Shown here: positions 10,114 to 22,975 of the stretch, in pieces | Position numbering within the stretch: position 1 is the first letter of the stretch | Layout: each line of letters opens with the position of its first letter | Origin: Limanda limanda | Taxonomy: Eukaryota > Chordata > Actinopteri > Pleuronectiformes > Pleuronectidae | Length of the DNA: 64,000 bases | NCBI RefSeq assembly: GCF_963576545.1 | Contig: NW_026870557.1 | Span: forward strand, 248,001-312,000 | Direction: 5' to 3' | Notes under the pieces: model-generated | Seen by the model: only the letters and a program-made list of their open reading frames with translations | Database searches by the model: none | What the model was told of the DNA's origin: nothing | Translations under genes and position numbers: made by a program

Positions 10114-12852
10114 CTAAATGGGGTAGCGCGCATCGATCGGTACCATCCTTGAGCTTCTCCGACTTTCGGAAGGGTTAGGGTTAGGGTTAGGGATGAAAGC
10201 ACATAGGAGAAAGAGATATTCTTGAATAACTTTTTTTGTGAAGGTCGGAGAGACTTGCAAGTAGGCTTTACCCCCACTAAATGGGGTAGCGCGCATCGAT
10301 CGGTACCATCCTTGAGCTTCTCCGACTTTCGGAAGGGTTAGGGTTAGGGTTAGGGATGAAAGCACATAGGAGAAAGAGATATTCTTGAATAACTTTTTTT
10401 GTGAAGGTCGGAGAGACTTGGAAAGTGGTTGCATCTGGACTAATTTGGGTCCTGCGGATCGATTGGTACCATCCCCGAGCTTGTACGACCTTCGGAAGAG
10501 GTCGACCGACGAAATTCCCCCAAATCTGAGGAGATATTCTTGAATAACTTTTTTTGTGAAGGTCGGAGAGACTTGCAAGTAGGCTCTACCCCCACTAAAT
10601 GGGGTTGCGCGCATCGACCAGTACCATCCTTGAGCTTCTCCGACTTTCGGAAGGGTTAGGGTTAGGGTTAGGGATGAAAGCACATAGGAGAAAGAGATAT
10701 TCTTGAATAACTTTTTTTGTGAAGGTCGGAGAGACTTGCAAGTAGGCTCTACCCCCACTAAATGGGGTAGCGCACATCGATCGGTACCATCCTTGAGCTT
10801 CTCCGACTTTCGGAAGGGTTAGGGTTAGGGTTAGGGATGAAAGCACATAGGAGAAAGAGATATTCTTGAATAACTTTTTTTGTGAAGGTCGGAGAGACTT
10901 GCAAGTAGGCTCTACCCCCACTAAATGGGGTAGCGCACATCGATCGGTACCATCTTTGAGCTTCTCCGACTTTCGGAAGGGTTAGGGTTAGGGTTAGGGA
11001 TGAAAGCACATAGGAGAAAGAGATATTCTTGAATAACTTTTTTTGTGAAGGTCGGAGAGACTTGCAAGTAGGCTCTACCCCCACTAAATGGGGTAGCGCG
11101 CATCGATCAGTACCATCCTTGAGCTTCTCCGACTTTCGGAAGGATTAGGGTTAGGGTTAGGGATGAAAGCACATAGGAGAAAGAGATATTCTTGAATAAC
11201 TTTTTTTGTGAAGGTCGGAGAGACTTGGAAAGTGGTTGCATCTGGACTAATTTGGGTCCTGCGGATCGATTGGTACCATCCCAGAGCTTGTACAACCTTC
11301 GGAAGAGGTCGACCGACGAAATTCCCCCAAATCTGAGGAGATATTCTTGAATAACTTTTTTTGTGAAGGTCGGAGAGACTTGCAAGTAGGCTCTACCCCC
11401 ACTAAATGGGGTAGCGCGCATCGATCGGTACCATCCTTGAGCTTCTCCGACTTTCGGAAGGGTTAGGGTTAGGGTTAGGGATGAAAGCACATAGGAGAAA
11501 GAGATATTCTTGAATAACTTTTTTTGTGAAGGTCGGAGAGACTTGCAAGTAGGCTCTACCCCCACTAAATGGGGTAGCGCGCATCGATCGGTACCATCCT
11601 TGAGCTTCTCCGACTTTCGGAAGGGTTAGGGTTAGGGTTAGGGATGAAAGCACATAGGAGAAAGAGATATTCTTGAATAACTTTTTTTGTGAAGGTCGGA
11701 GAGACTTGGAAAGTGGTTGCATCTGGACTAATTTGGGTCCTGCGGATCGATTGGTACCATCCCCGAGCTTGTACGACCTTCGAAAGAGGTCGACCGGCGA
11801 AATTCCCCCAAATCTGAGGAGATATTCTTGAATAACTTTTTTTGTGAAGGTCGGAGAGACTTGCAAGTAGGCTCTACCCCCACTAAATGGGGTTGCGCGC
11901 ATCGATCGGTACCATCCTTGAGCTTCTCCGACTTTCGGAAGGGTTAGGGTTAGGGTTAGGGATGAAAGCACATAGGAGAAAGAGATATTCTTGAATAACT
12001 TTTTTTGTGAAGGTCGGAGAGACTTGCAAGTAGGCTCTACCCCCACTAAATGGGGTAGCGCGCATCGATCGGTACCATCCTTGAGCTTCTCCGACTTTCG
12101 GAAGGGTTAGGGTTAGGGTTAGGGATGAAAGCACATAGGAGAAAGAGATATTCTTGAATAACTTTTTTTGTGAAGGTCGGAGAGACTTGGAAAGTGGTTG
12201 CATCTGGACTAATTTGGGTCCTGCGGATCGATTGGTACCATCCCCGAGCTTGTACGACCTTCGGAAGAGGTCGACCGACGAAATTCCCCCAAATCTGAGG
12301 AGATATTCTTGAATAACTTTTTTTGTGAAGGTCGGAGAGACTTGCAAGTAGGCTCTACCCCCACTAAATGGGGTTGCGCACATCGATCGGTACCATCCTT
12401 GAGCTTCTCCGACTTTCGAAAGGGTTAGGGTTAGGGTTAGGGATGAAAGCACATAGGAGAAAGAGATATTCTTGAATAACTTTTTTTGTGAAGGTCGGAG
12501 AGACTTGCAAGTAGGCTCTACCCCCACTAAATGGGGTAGCGCGCATCGATCGGTACCATCCTTGAGCTTCTCCGACTTTCGGAAGGGTTAGGGTTAGGGT
12601 TAGGGATGAAAGCACATAGGAGAAAGAGATATTCTTGAATAACTTTTTTTGTGAAGGTCGGAGAGACTTGCAAGTAGGCTCTACCCCCACTAAATGGGGT
12701 AGCGCGCATCGATCGGTACCATCCTTGAGCTTCTCCGACTTTCGGAAGGGTTAGGGTTAGGGTTAGGGATGAAAGCACATAGGAGAAAGAGATATTCTTG
12801 AATAACTTTTTTTGTGAAGGTCGGAGAGACTTGCAAGTAGGCTCTACCCCCA
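10114..12852 (+). repeat. 2,739-bp higher-order repeat, copy 2
   Basis: Same unit order and same markers as 7375-10113 (for example GGATTAGGG at 11142 and the damaged B near 11281-11296). The part from 10758 onward is also duplicated at 20408-22339. Confidence 0.9.
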
Positions 12853-15323
12853 CTAAATGGGGTAGCGCGCATCGATCGGTACCATCCTTGAGCTTCTCCG
12901 ACTTTCGGAAGGGTTAGGGTTAGGGTTAGGGATGAAAGCACATAGGAGAAAGAGATATTCTTGAATAACTTTTTTTGTGAAGGTCGGAGAGACTTGGAAA
13001 GTGGTTGCATCTGGACTAATTTGGGTCCTGCGGATCGATTGGTACCATCCCCGAGCTTGTACGACCTTCGGAAGAGGTCGACCGACGAAATTCCCCCAAA
13101 TCTGAGGAGATATTCTTGAATAACTTTTTTTGTGAAGGTCGGAGAGACTTGCAAGTAGGCTCTACCCCCACTAAATGGGGTAGCGCGCATCGATCGGTAC
13201 CATCCTTGAGCTTCTCCGACTTTCGGAAGGGTTAGGGTTAGGGTTAGGGATGAAAGCACATAGGAGAAAGAGATATTCTTGAATAACGTTTTTTGTGAAG
13301 GTCGGAGAGACTTGCAAGTAGGCTCTACCCCCACTAAATGGGGTAGCGCGCATCGATCAGTACCATCCTTGAGCTTCTCCGACTTTCGGAAGGGTTAGGG
13401 TTAGGGTTAGGGATGAAAGCACATAGGAGAAAGAGATATTCTTGAATAACTTTTTTTGTGAAGGTCGGAGAGACTTGCAAGTAGGCTCTACCCCCACTAA
13501 ATGGGGTAGCGCACATCGATCGGTACCATCCTTGAGCTTCTCCGACTTTCGGAAGGGTTAGGGTTAGGGTTAGGGATGAAAGCACATAGGAGAAAGAGAT
13601 ATTCTTGAATAACTTTTTTTGTGAAGGTCGGAGAGACTTGCAAGTAGGCTCTACCCCCACTAAATGGGGTAGCGCGCATCGATCGGTACCATCCTTGAGC
13701 TTCTCCGACTTTCGGAAGGGTTAGGGTTAGGGTTAGGGATGAAAGCACATAGGAGAAAGAGATATTCTTGAATAACTTTTTTTGTGAAGGTCGGAGAGAC
13801 TTGCAAGTAGGCTCTACCCCCACTAAATGGGGTAGCGCGCATCGATCGGTACCATCCTTGAGCTTCTCCGACTTTCGGAAGGGTTAGGGTTAGGGTTAGG
13901 GATGAAAGCACATAGGAGAAAGAGATATTCTTGAATAACTTTTTTTGTGAAGGTCGGAGAGACTTGCAAGTAGGCTGTACCCCCACTAAATGGGGTAGCG
14001 CGCATCGATCGGTACCATCATTGAGCTTCTCCGACTTTCGGAAGGGTTAGGGTTAGGGTTAGGGATGAAAGCACATAGGAGAAAGAGATATTCTTGAATA
14101 ACTTTTTTTGTGAAGGTCGGAGAGACTTGGAAAGTGGTTGCATCTGGACTAATTTGGGTCCTGCGGATCGATTGGTACCATCCCCGAGCTTGTACGACCT
14201 TCGGAAGAGGTCGACCGACGAAATTCCCCCAAATCTGAGGAGATATTCTTGAATAACTTTTTTTGTGAAGGTCGGAGAGACTTGCAAGTAGGCTCTACCC
14301 CCACTAAATGGGGTAGCGCGCATCGATCGGTACCATCCTTGAGCTTCTCCGACTTTCGGAAGGGTTAGGGTTAGGGTTAGGGATGAAAGCACATAGGAGA
14401 AAGAGATATTCTTGAATAACGTTTTTTGTGAAGGTCGGAGAGACTTGCAAGTAGGCTCTACCCCCACTAAATGGGGTAGCGCGCATCGATCGGTACCATC
14501 CTTGAGCTTCTCCGACTTTCGGAAGGGTTAGGGTTAGGGTTAGGGATGAAAGCACATAGGAGAAAGAGATATTCTTGAATAACTTTTTTTGTGAAGGTCG
14601 GAGAGACTTGGAAAGTGGTTGCATCTGGACTAATTTGGGTCCTGCGGATCGATTGGTACCATCCCCGAGCTTGTACGACCTTCGGAAGAGGTCGACCGAC
14701 GAAATTCCCCCAAATCTGAGGAGATATTCTTGAATAACTTTTTTTGTGAAGGTCGGAGAGACTTGCAAGTAGGCTCTACCCCCACTAAATGGGGTTGCGC
14801 GCATCGATCGGTACCATCCTTGAGCTTCTCCGACTTTCGGAAGGGTTAGGGTTAGGGTTAGGGATGAAAGCACATAGGAGAAAGAGATATTCTTGAATAA
14901 CTTTTTTTGTGAAGGTCCGAGAGACTTGCAAGTAGGCTCTACCCCCACTAAATGGGGTAGCGCACATCGATCGGTACCATCCTTGAGCTTCTCCGACTTT
15001 CGGAAGGGTTAGGGTTAGGGTTAGGGATGAAAGCACATAGGAGAAAGAGATATTCTTGAATAACTTTTTTTGTGAAGGTCGGAGAGACTTGGAAAGTGGT
15101 TGCATCTGGACTAATTTGGGTCCTGCGGATCGATTGGTACCATCCCCGAGCTTGTACGACCTTCGGAAGAGGTCGACCGACGAAATTCCCCCAAATCTGA
15201 GGAGATATTCTTGAATAACTTTTTTTGTGAAGGTCAGAGAGACTTGCAAGTAGGCTCTACCCCCACTAAATGGGGTTGCGCACATCGACCAGTACCATCC
15301 TTGAGCTTCTCCGACTTTCGGAA

Positions 15324-15350
15324 GGGTTAGGGTTAGGGTTAGGGTTAGGG
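15324..15350 (+). repeat. Expanded telomeric block with five G runs
   Basis: Contains (GGGTTA)4GGG, one hexamer more than the standard block, so the unit is 169 bp. The paralogous unit near 25.7 kb has the standard four runs, so the change happened after the large duplication, presumably by replication slippage. Confidence 0.95.
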
Positions 15351-16935
15351 ATGAAAGCACATAGGAGAAAGAGATATTCTTGAATAACTTTTTTTGTGAA
15401 GGTCGGAGAGACTTGCAAGTAGGCTCTACCCCCACTAAATGGGGTAGCGCGCATCGATCGGTACCATCCTTGAGCTTCTCCGACTTTCGGAAGGGTTAGG
15501 GTTAGGGTTAGGGATGAAAGCACATAGGAGAAAGAGATATTCTTGAATAACTTTTTTTGTGAAGGTCGGAGAGACTTGCAAGTAGGCTCTACCCCCACTA
15601 AATGGGGTAGCGCGCATCGATCGGTACCATCCTTGAGCTTCTCCGACTTTCGGAAGGGTTAGGGTTAGGGTTAGGGATGAAAGCACATAGGAGAAAGAGA
15701 TATTCTTGAATAACTTTTTTTGTGAAGGTCGGAGAGACTTGGAAAGTGGTTGCATCTGGACTAATTTGGGTCCTGCGGATCGATTGGTACCATCCCCGAG
15801 CTTGTACGACCTTCGAAAGAGGTCGACCGACGAAATTCCCCCAAATCTGAGGAGATATTCTTGAATAACTTTTTTTGTGAAGGTCGGAGAGACTTGCAAG
15901 TAGGCTCTACCCCCACTAAATGGGGTTGCACGCATCGATCAGTACCATCCTTGAGCTTCTCCGACTTTCGGAAGGGTTAGGGTTAGGGTTAGGGATGAAA
16001 GCACATAGGAGAAAGAGATATTCTTGAATAACGTTTTTTGTGAAGGTCGGAGAGACTTGGAAAGTGGTTGCATCTGGACTAATTTGGGTCCTGCGGATCG
16101 ATTGGTACCATCCCCGAGCTTGTACGACCTTCGGAAGAGGTCGACCGACGAAATTCCCCCAAATCTGAGGAGATATTCTTGAATAACTTTTTTTGTGAAG
16201 GTCGGAGAGACTTGCAAGTAGGCTCTACCCCCACTAAATGGGGTAGCGCGCATCGATCGGTACCATCCTTGAGCTTCTCCGACTTTCGGAAGGGTTAGGG
16301 TTAGGGTTAGGGATGAAAGCACATAGGAGAAAGAGATATTCTTGAATAACGTTTTTTGTGAAGGTCGGAGAGACTTGCAAGTAGGCTCTACCCCCACTAA
16401 ATGGGGTAGCGCGCATCGATCGGTACCATCCTTGAGCTTCTCCGACTTTCGGAAGGGTTAGGGTTAGGGTTAGGGATGAAAGCACATAGGAGAAAGAGAT
16501 ATTCTTGAATAACTTTTTTTGTGAAGGTCGGAGAGACTTGGAAAGTGGTTGCATCTGGACTAATTTGGGTCCTGCGGATCGATTGGTACCATCCCCGAGC
16601 TTGTACGACCTTCGGAAGAGGTCGACCGACGAAATTCCCCCAAATCTGAGGAGATATTCTTGAATAACGTTTTTTGTGAAGGTTGGAGAGACTTGCAAGT
16701 AGGCTCTACCCCCACTAAATGGGGTTGCGCGCATCGATCGGTACCATCCTTGAGCTTCTCCGACTTTCGGAAGGGTTAGGGTTAGGGTTAGGGATGAAAG
16801 CACATAGGAGAAAGAGATATTCTTGAATAACTTTTTTTGTGAAGGTCGGAGAGACTTGCAAGTAGGCTCTACCCCCACTAAATGGGGTAACGCGCATCGA
16901 TCGGTACCATCCTTGAGCTTCTCCGACTTTCGGAA

Positions 16936-16950
16936 GGGTTAGGGTTAGGG
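16936..16950 (+). repeat. Contracted telomeric block with three G runs (left-half copy)
   Basis: Only (GGGTTA)2GGG. The paralogue at about 27.38 kb has four runs. Nineteen contracted blocks start at 3426, 6314, 16936, 35735, 35892, 37826, 39581, 41507, 43425, 43582, 45516, 47271, 49197, 50952, 54166, 56418, 58026, 58825 and 60433; most are in the right half and are inherited by higher-order duplication. Confidence 0.93.
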
Positions 16951-18372
16951 ATGAAAGCACATAGGAGAAAGAGATATTCTTGAATAACTTTTTTTGTGAA
17001 GGTCGGAGAGACTTGGAAAGTGGTTGCATCTGGACTAATTTGGGTCCTGCGGATCGATTGGTACCATCCCCGAGCTTGTACGACCTTCGGAAGAGGTCGA
17101 CCGACGAAATTCCCCCAAATCTGAGGAGATATTCTTGAATAACTTTTTTTGTGAAGGTCGGAGAGACTTGCAAGTAGGCTCTACCCCCACTAAATGGGGT
17201 AGCGCGCATCGATCGGTACCATCCTTGAGCTTCTCCGACTTTCGGAAGGGTTAGGGTTAGGGTTAGGGATGAAAGCACATAGGAGAAAGAGATATTCTTG
17301 AATAACTTTTTTTGTGAAGGTCCGAGAGACTTGCAAGTAGGCTCTACCCCCACTAAATGGGGTAGCGCACATCGGTCGGTACCATCCTTGAGCTTCTCCG
17401 ACTTTCGGAAGGGTTAGGGTTAGGGTTAGGGATGAAAGCACATAGGAGAAAGAGATATTCTTGAATAACTTTTTTTGTGAAGGTCGGAGAGACTTGAAAA
17501 GTGGTTGCATCTGGACTAATTTGGGTCCTGCGGATCGATTGGTACCATCCCCGAGCTTGTACGACCTTCGGAAGAGGTCGACCGACGAAATTCCCCCAAA
17601 TCTGAGGAGATATTCTTGAATAACTTTTTTTGTGAAGGTCGGAGAGACTTGCAAGTAGGCTCTACCCCCACTAAATGGGGTAGCGCGCATCGATCGGTAC
17701 CATCCTTGAGCTTCTCCGACTTTCGGAAGGGTTAGGGTTAGGGTTAGGGATGAAAGCACATAGGAGAAAGAGATATTCTTGAATAACGTTTTTTGTGAAG
17801 GTCGGAGAGACTTGCAAGTAGGCTCTACCCCCACTAAATGGGGTAGCGCGCATCGATCGGTACCATCCTTGAGCTTCTCCGACTTTCGGAAGGGTTAGGG
17901 TTAGGGTTAGGGATGAAAGCACATAGGAGAAAGAGATATTCTTGAATAACTTTTTTTGTGAAGGTCGGAGAGACTTGGAAAGTGGTTGCATCAGGACTAA
18001 TTTGGGTCCTGCGGATCGATTGGTACCATCCCCGAGCTTGTACGACCTTCGGAAGAGGTCGACCGACGAAATTCCCCCAAATCTGAGGAGATATTCTTGA
18101 ATAACGTTTTTTGTGAAGGTCGGAGAGACTTGCAAGTAGGCTCTACCCCCACTAAATGGGGTTGCGCGCATCGATCGGTACCATCCTTGAGCTTCTCCGA
18201 CTTTCGGAAGGGTTAGGGTTAGGGTTAGGGATGAAAGCACATAGGAGAAAGAGATATTCTTGAATAACTTTTTTTTTGAAGGTCGGAGAGACTTGCAAGT
18301 AGGCTCTACCCCCACTAAATGGGGTAACGCGCATCGATCGATACCATCCTTGAGCTTCTCCGACTTTCGGAA

Positions 18373-18399
18373 GGGTTAGGGTTAGGGTTAGGGTTAGGG
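18373..18399 (+). repeat. Expanded telomeric block with five G runs
   Basis: Second and last five-run block, giving a 324-bp AB pair. Its paralogue near 28.8 kb has four runs. Upstream of it GATCGGTACC has become GATCGATACC. Confidence 0.95.
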
Positions 18400-18801
18400 A
18401 TGAAAGCACATAGGAGAAAGAGATATTCTTGAATAACTTTTTTTGTGAAGGTCGGAGAGACTTGGAAAGTGGTTGCATCTGGACTAATTTGGGTCCTGCG
18501 GATCGATTGGTACCATCCCCGAGCTTGTACGACCTTCGGAAGAGGTCGACCGACGAAATTCCCCCAAATCTGAGGAGATATTCTTGAATAACTTTTTTTG
18601 TGAAGGTCGGAGAGACTTGCAAGTAGGCTCTACCCCCACTAAATGGGGTAGCGCGCATCGATCGGTACCATCCTTGAGCTTCTCCGACTTTCGGAAGGGT
18701 TAGGGTTAGGGTTAGGGATGAAAGCACATAGGAGAAAGAGATATTCTTGAATAACTTTTTTTGTGAAGGTCGGAGAGACTTGCAAGTAGGCTCTACCCCC
18801 A

Positions 18802-20407
18802 CTAAATGGGGTAGCGCGCATCGATCGGTACCATCCTTGAGCTTCTCCGACTTTCGGAAGGGTTAGGGTTAGGGTTAGGGATGAAAGCACATAGGAGAAA
18901 GAGATATTCTTGAATAACTTTTTTTGTGAAGGTCCGAGAGACTTGCAAGTAGGCTCTACCCCCACTAAATGGGGTAGCGCACATCGGTCGGTACCATCCT
19001 TGAGCTTCTCCGACTTTCGGAAGGGTTAGGGTTAGGGTTAGGGATGAAAGCACATAGGAGAAAGAGATATTCTTGAATAACTTTTTTTGTGAAGGTCGGA
19101 GAGACTTGGAAAGTGGTTGCATCTGGACTAATTTGGGTCCTGCGGATCGATTGGTACCATCCCCGAGCTTGTACGACCTTCGGAAGAGGTCGACCGACGA
19201 AATTCCCCCAAATCTGAGGAGATATTCTTGAATAACTTTTTTTGTGAAGGTCGGAGAGACTTGCAAGTAGGCTCTACCCCCACTAAATGGGGTAGCGCGC
19301 ATCGATCGGTACCATCCTTGAGCTTCTCCGACTTTCGGAAGGGTTAGGGTTAGGGTTAGGGATGAAAGCACATAGGAGAAAGAGATATTCTTGAATAACT
19401 TTTTTTGTGAAGGTCGGAGAGACTTGCAAGTAGGCTCTACCCCCACTAAATGGGGTAGCGCGCATCGATCGGTACCATCCTTGAGCTTCTCCGACTTTCG
19501 GAAGGGTTAGGGTTAGGGTTAGGGATGAAAGCACATAGGAGAAAGAGATATTCTTGAATAACTTTTTTTGTGAAGGTCGGAGAGACTTGCAAGTAGGCTC
19601 TACCCCCACTAAATGGGGTAGCGCGCATCGATCAGTACCATCCTTGAGCTTCTCCGACTTTCGGAAGGATTAGGGTTAGGGTTAGGGATGAAAGCACATA
19701 GGAGAAAGAGATATTCTTGAATAACTTTTTTTGTGAAGGTCGGAGAGACTTGGAAAGTGGTTGCATCTGGACTAATTTGGGTCCTGCGGATCGATTGGTA
19801 CCATCCCCGAGCTTGTACGACCTTCGGAAGAGGTCGACCGACGAAATTCCCCCAAATCTGAGGAGATATTCTTGAATAACTTTTTTTGTGAAGGTCGGAG
19901 AGACTTGCAAGTAGGCTCTACCCCCACTAAATGGGGTAGCGCGCATCGATCGGTACCATCCTTGAGCTTCTCCGACTTTCGGAAGGGTTAGGGTTAGGGT
20001 TAGGGATGAAAGCACATAGGAGAAAGAGATATTCTTGAATAACTTTTTTTGTGAAGGTCCGAGAGACTTGCAAGTAGGCTCTACCCCCACTAAATGGGGT
20101 AGCGCACATCGATCGGTACCATCCTTGAGCTTCTCCGACTTTCGGAAGGGTTAGGGTTAGGGTTAGGGATGAAAGCACATAGGAGAAAGAGATATTCTTG
20201 AATAACTTTTTTTGTGAAGGTCGGAGAGACTTGGAAAGTGGTTGCATCTGGACTAATTTGGGTCCTGCAGATCGATTGATACCATCCCCGAGCTTGTACG
20301 ACCTTCGGAAGAGGTCGACCGACGAAATTCCCCCAAATCTGAGGAGATATTCTTGAATAACTTTTTTTGTGAAGGTCAGAGAGACTTGCAAGTAGGCTCT
20401 ACCCCCA
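18802..20407 (+). repeat. Mixed AAB/AAAB segment linking higher-order families
   Basis: A 18802, A 18965, B, A 19283, A 19446, A 19609, B, A 19927, A 20090, B. Markers GTCCGAG plus GCGCACATCGG near 18.93-18.98 kb repeat those near 17.3 and 27.8 kb. From 19927 to 20733 the sequence is paralogous to 29082-29888 (shift 9,155 bp, sharing a GATTGATACC change in the B at ~20277 and ~29431). Confidence 0.8.
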
Positions 20408-22339
20408 CTAAATGGGGTTGCGCGCATCGACCAGTACCATCCTTGAGCTTCTCCGACTTTCGGAAGGGTTAGGGTTAGGGTTAGGGATGAAAGCACATAG
20501 GAGAAAGAGATATTCTTGAATAACTTTTTTTGTGAAGGTCGGAGAGACTTGCAAGTAGGCTCTACCCCCACTAAATGGGGTAGCGCGCATCGATCGGTAC
20601 CATCCTTGAGCTTCTCCGACTTTCGGAAGGGTTAGGGTTAGGGTTAGGGATGAAAGCACATAGGAGAAAGAGATATTCTTGAATAACTTTTTTTGTGAAG
20701 GTCGGAGAGACTTGCAAGTAGGCTCTACCCCCACTAAATGGGGTAGCGCGCATCGATCAGTACCATCCTTGAGCTTCTCCGACTTTCGGAAGGATTAGGG
20801 TTAGGGTTAGGGATGAAAGCACATAGGAGAAAGAGATATTCTTGAATAACTTTTTTTGTGAAGGTCGGAGAGACTTGGAAAGTGGTTGCATCTGGACTAA
20901 TTTGGGTCCTGCGGATCGATTGGTACCATCCCAGAGCTTGTACAACCTTCGGAAGAGGTCGACCGACGAAATTCCCCCAAATCTGAGGAGATATTCTTGA
21001 ATAACTTTTTTTGTGAAGGTCGGAGAGACTTGCAAGTAGGCTCTACCCCCACTAAATGGGGTAGCGCGCATCGATCGGTACCATCCTTGAGCTTCTCCGA
21101 CTTTCGGAAGGGTTAGGGTTAGGGTTAGGGATGAAAGCACATAGGAGAAAGAGATATTCTTGAATAACTTTTTTTGTGAAGGTCGGAGAGACTTGCAAGT
21201 AGGCTCTACCCCCACTAAATGGGGTAGCGCGCATCGATCGGTACCATCCTTGAGCTTCTCCGACTTTCGGAAGGGTTAGGGTTAGGGTTAGGGATGAAAG
21301 CACATAGGAGAAAGAGATATTCTTGAATAACTTTTTTTGTGAAGGTCGGAGAGACTTGGAAAGTGGTTGCATCTGGACTAATTTGGGTCCTGCGGATCGA
21401 TTGGTACCATCCCCGAGCTTGTACGACCTTCGAAAGAGGTCGACCGACGAAATTCCCCCAAATCTGAGGAGATATTCTTGAATAACTTTTTTTGTGAAGG
21501 TCGGAGAGACTTGCCAGTAGGCTCTACCCCCACTAAATGGGGTTGCGCGCATCGATCGGTACCATCCTTGAGCTTCTCCGACTTTCGGAAGGGTTAGGGT
21601 TAGGGTTAGGGATGAAAGCACATAGGAGAAAGAGATATTCTTGAATAACTTTTTTTGTGAAGGTCGGAGAGACTTGCAAGTAGGCTCTACCCCCACTAAA
21701 TGGGGTAGCGCGCATCGATCGGTACCATCCTTGAGCTTCTCCGACTTTCGGAAGGGTTAGGGTTAGGGTTAGGGATGAAAGCACATAGGAGAAAGAGATA
21801 TTCTTGAATAACTTTTTTTGTGAAGGTCGGAGAGACTTGGAAAGTGGTTGCATCTGGACTAATTTGGGTCCTGCGGATCGATTGGTACCATCCCCGAGCT
21901 TGTACGACCTTCGGAAGAGGTCGACCGACGAAATTCCCCCAAATCTGAGGAGATATTCTTGAATAACTTTTTTTGTGAAGGTCGGAGAGACTTGCAAGTA
22001 GGCTCTACCCCCACTAAATGGGGTTGCGCACATCGATCGGTACCATCCTTGAGCTTCTCCGACTTTCGAAAGGGTTAGGGTTAGGGTTAGGGATGAAAGC
22101 ACATAGGAGAAAGAGATATTCTTGAATAACTTTTTTTGTGAAGGTCGGAGAGACTTGCAAGTAGGCTCTACCCCCACTAAATGGGGTAGCGCGCATCGAT
22201 CGGTACCATCCTTGAGCTTCTCCGACTTTCGGAAGGGTTAGGGTTAGGGTTAGGGATGAAAGCACATAGGAGAAAGAGATATTCTTGAATAACTTTTTTT
22301 GTGAAGGTCGGAGAGACTTGCAAGTAGGCTCTACCCCCA
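20408..22339 (+). repeat. Second copy of the 10.8-12.7 kb segment
   Basis: Boundaries 10758 to 12690 recur here at +9,650 bp with the same markers (GGATTAGGG, the CCCAGAG/GTACAACC B unit, GGTTGCGCAC with TTCGAAAGGG). Relative to 10595-10920 one A unit is missing at the left edge, since the CGACCAG marker is at +9,813 bp. Confidence 0.85.
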
Positions 22340-22494
22340 CTAAATGGGGTAGCGCGCATCGATTGGTACCATCCCCGAGCTTGTACGACCTTCGAAAGAG
22401 GTCGACCGACGAAATTCCCCCAAATCTGAGGAGATATTCTTGAATAACTTTTTTTGTGAAGGTCGGAGAGACTTGCCAGTAGGCTCTACCCCCA
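22340..22494 (+). repeat. Hybrid A/B monomer (155 bp)
   Basis: Begins as A (GGTAGCGCGCATCGAT) and continues as B (TGGTACCATCCCCGAG, GTCGAC, no TTAGGG). The switch falls in the shared ATCGAT at 22358-22363, the same point in both monomers, so the register is preserved. The B part carries TTCGAAAG, and the following TTGCCAGTAGG matches the B-to-A junction at about 21396-21530, identifying the donor 962 bp upstream. It is the only hybrid I found. Confidence 0.93.
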
Positions 22495-22975
22495 CTAAAT
22501 GGGGTTGCGCGCATCGATCGGTACCATCCTTGAGCTTCTCCGACTTTCGGAAGGGTTAGGGTTAGGGTTAGGGATGAAAGCACATAGGAGAAAGAGATAT
22601 TCTTGAATAACTTTTTTTGTGAAGGTCGGAGAGACTTGCAAGTAGGCTCTACCCCCACTAAATGGGGTAGCGCGCATCGATCGGTACCATCCTTGAGCTT
22701 CTCCGACTTTCGGAAGGGTTAGGGTTAGGGTTAGGGATGAAAGCACATAGGAGAAAGAGATATTCTTGAATAACTTTTTTTGTGAAGGTCGGAGAGACTT
22801 GGAAAGTGGTTGCATCTGGACTAATTTGGGTCCTGCGGATCGATTGGTACCATCCCCGAGCTTGTACGACCTTCGGAAGAGGTCGACCGACGAAATTCCC
22901 CCAAATCTGAGGAGATATTCTTGAATAACTTTTTTTGTGAAGGTCGGAGAGACTTGCAAGTAGGCTCTACCCCCA

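Larger units (their letters stand above)
12527..18801 (+). repeat. ~6.3-kb long higher-order segment, left copy
   Basis: A mixed run of A and B units including a six-A run (13171-14148) and alternating AAB units. Nearly every boundary and marker recurs at +10,449 bp (12527 to 22976, 14018-region ATCATTGAG marker near 14027 to 24476). The shift is 10,443 bp in stretches bounded by telomeric hexamer gains or losses at 15324, 16936 and 18373 in this copy. Confidence 0.88.
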
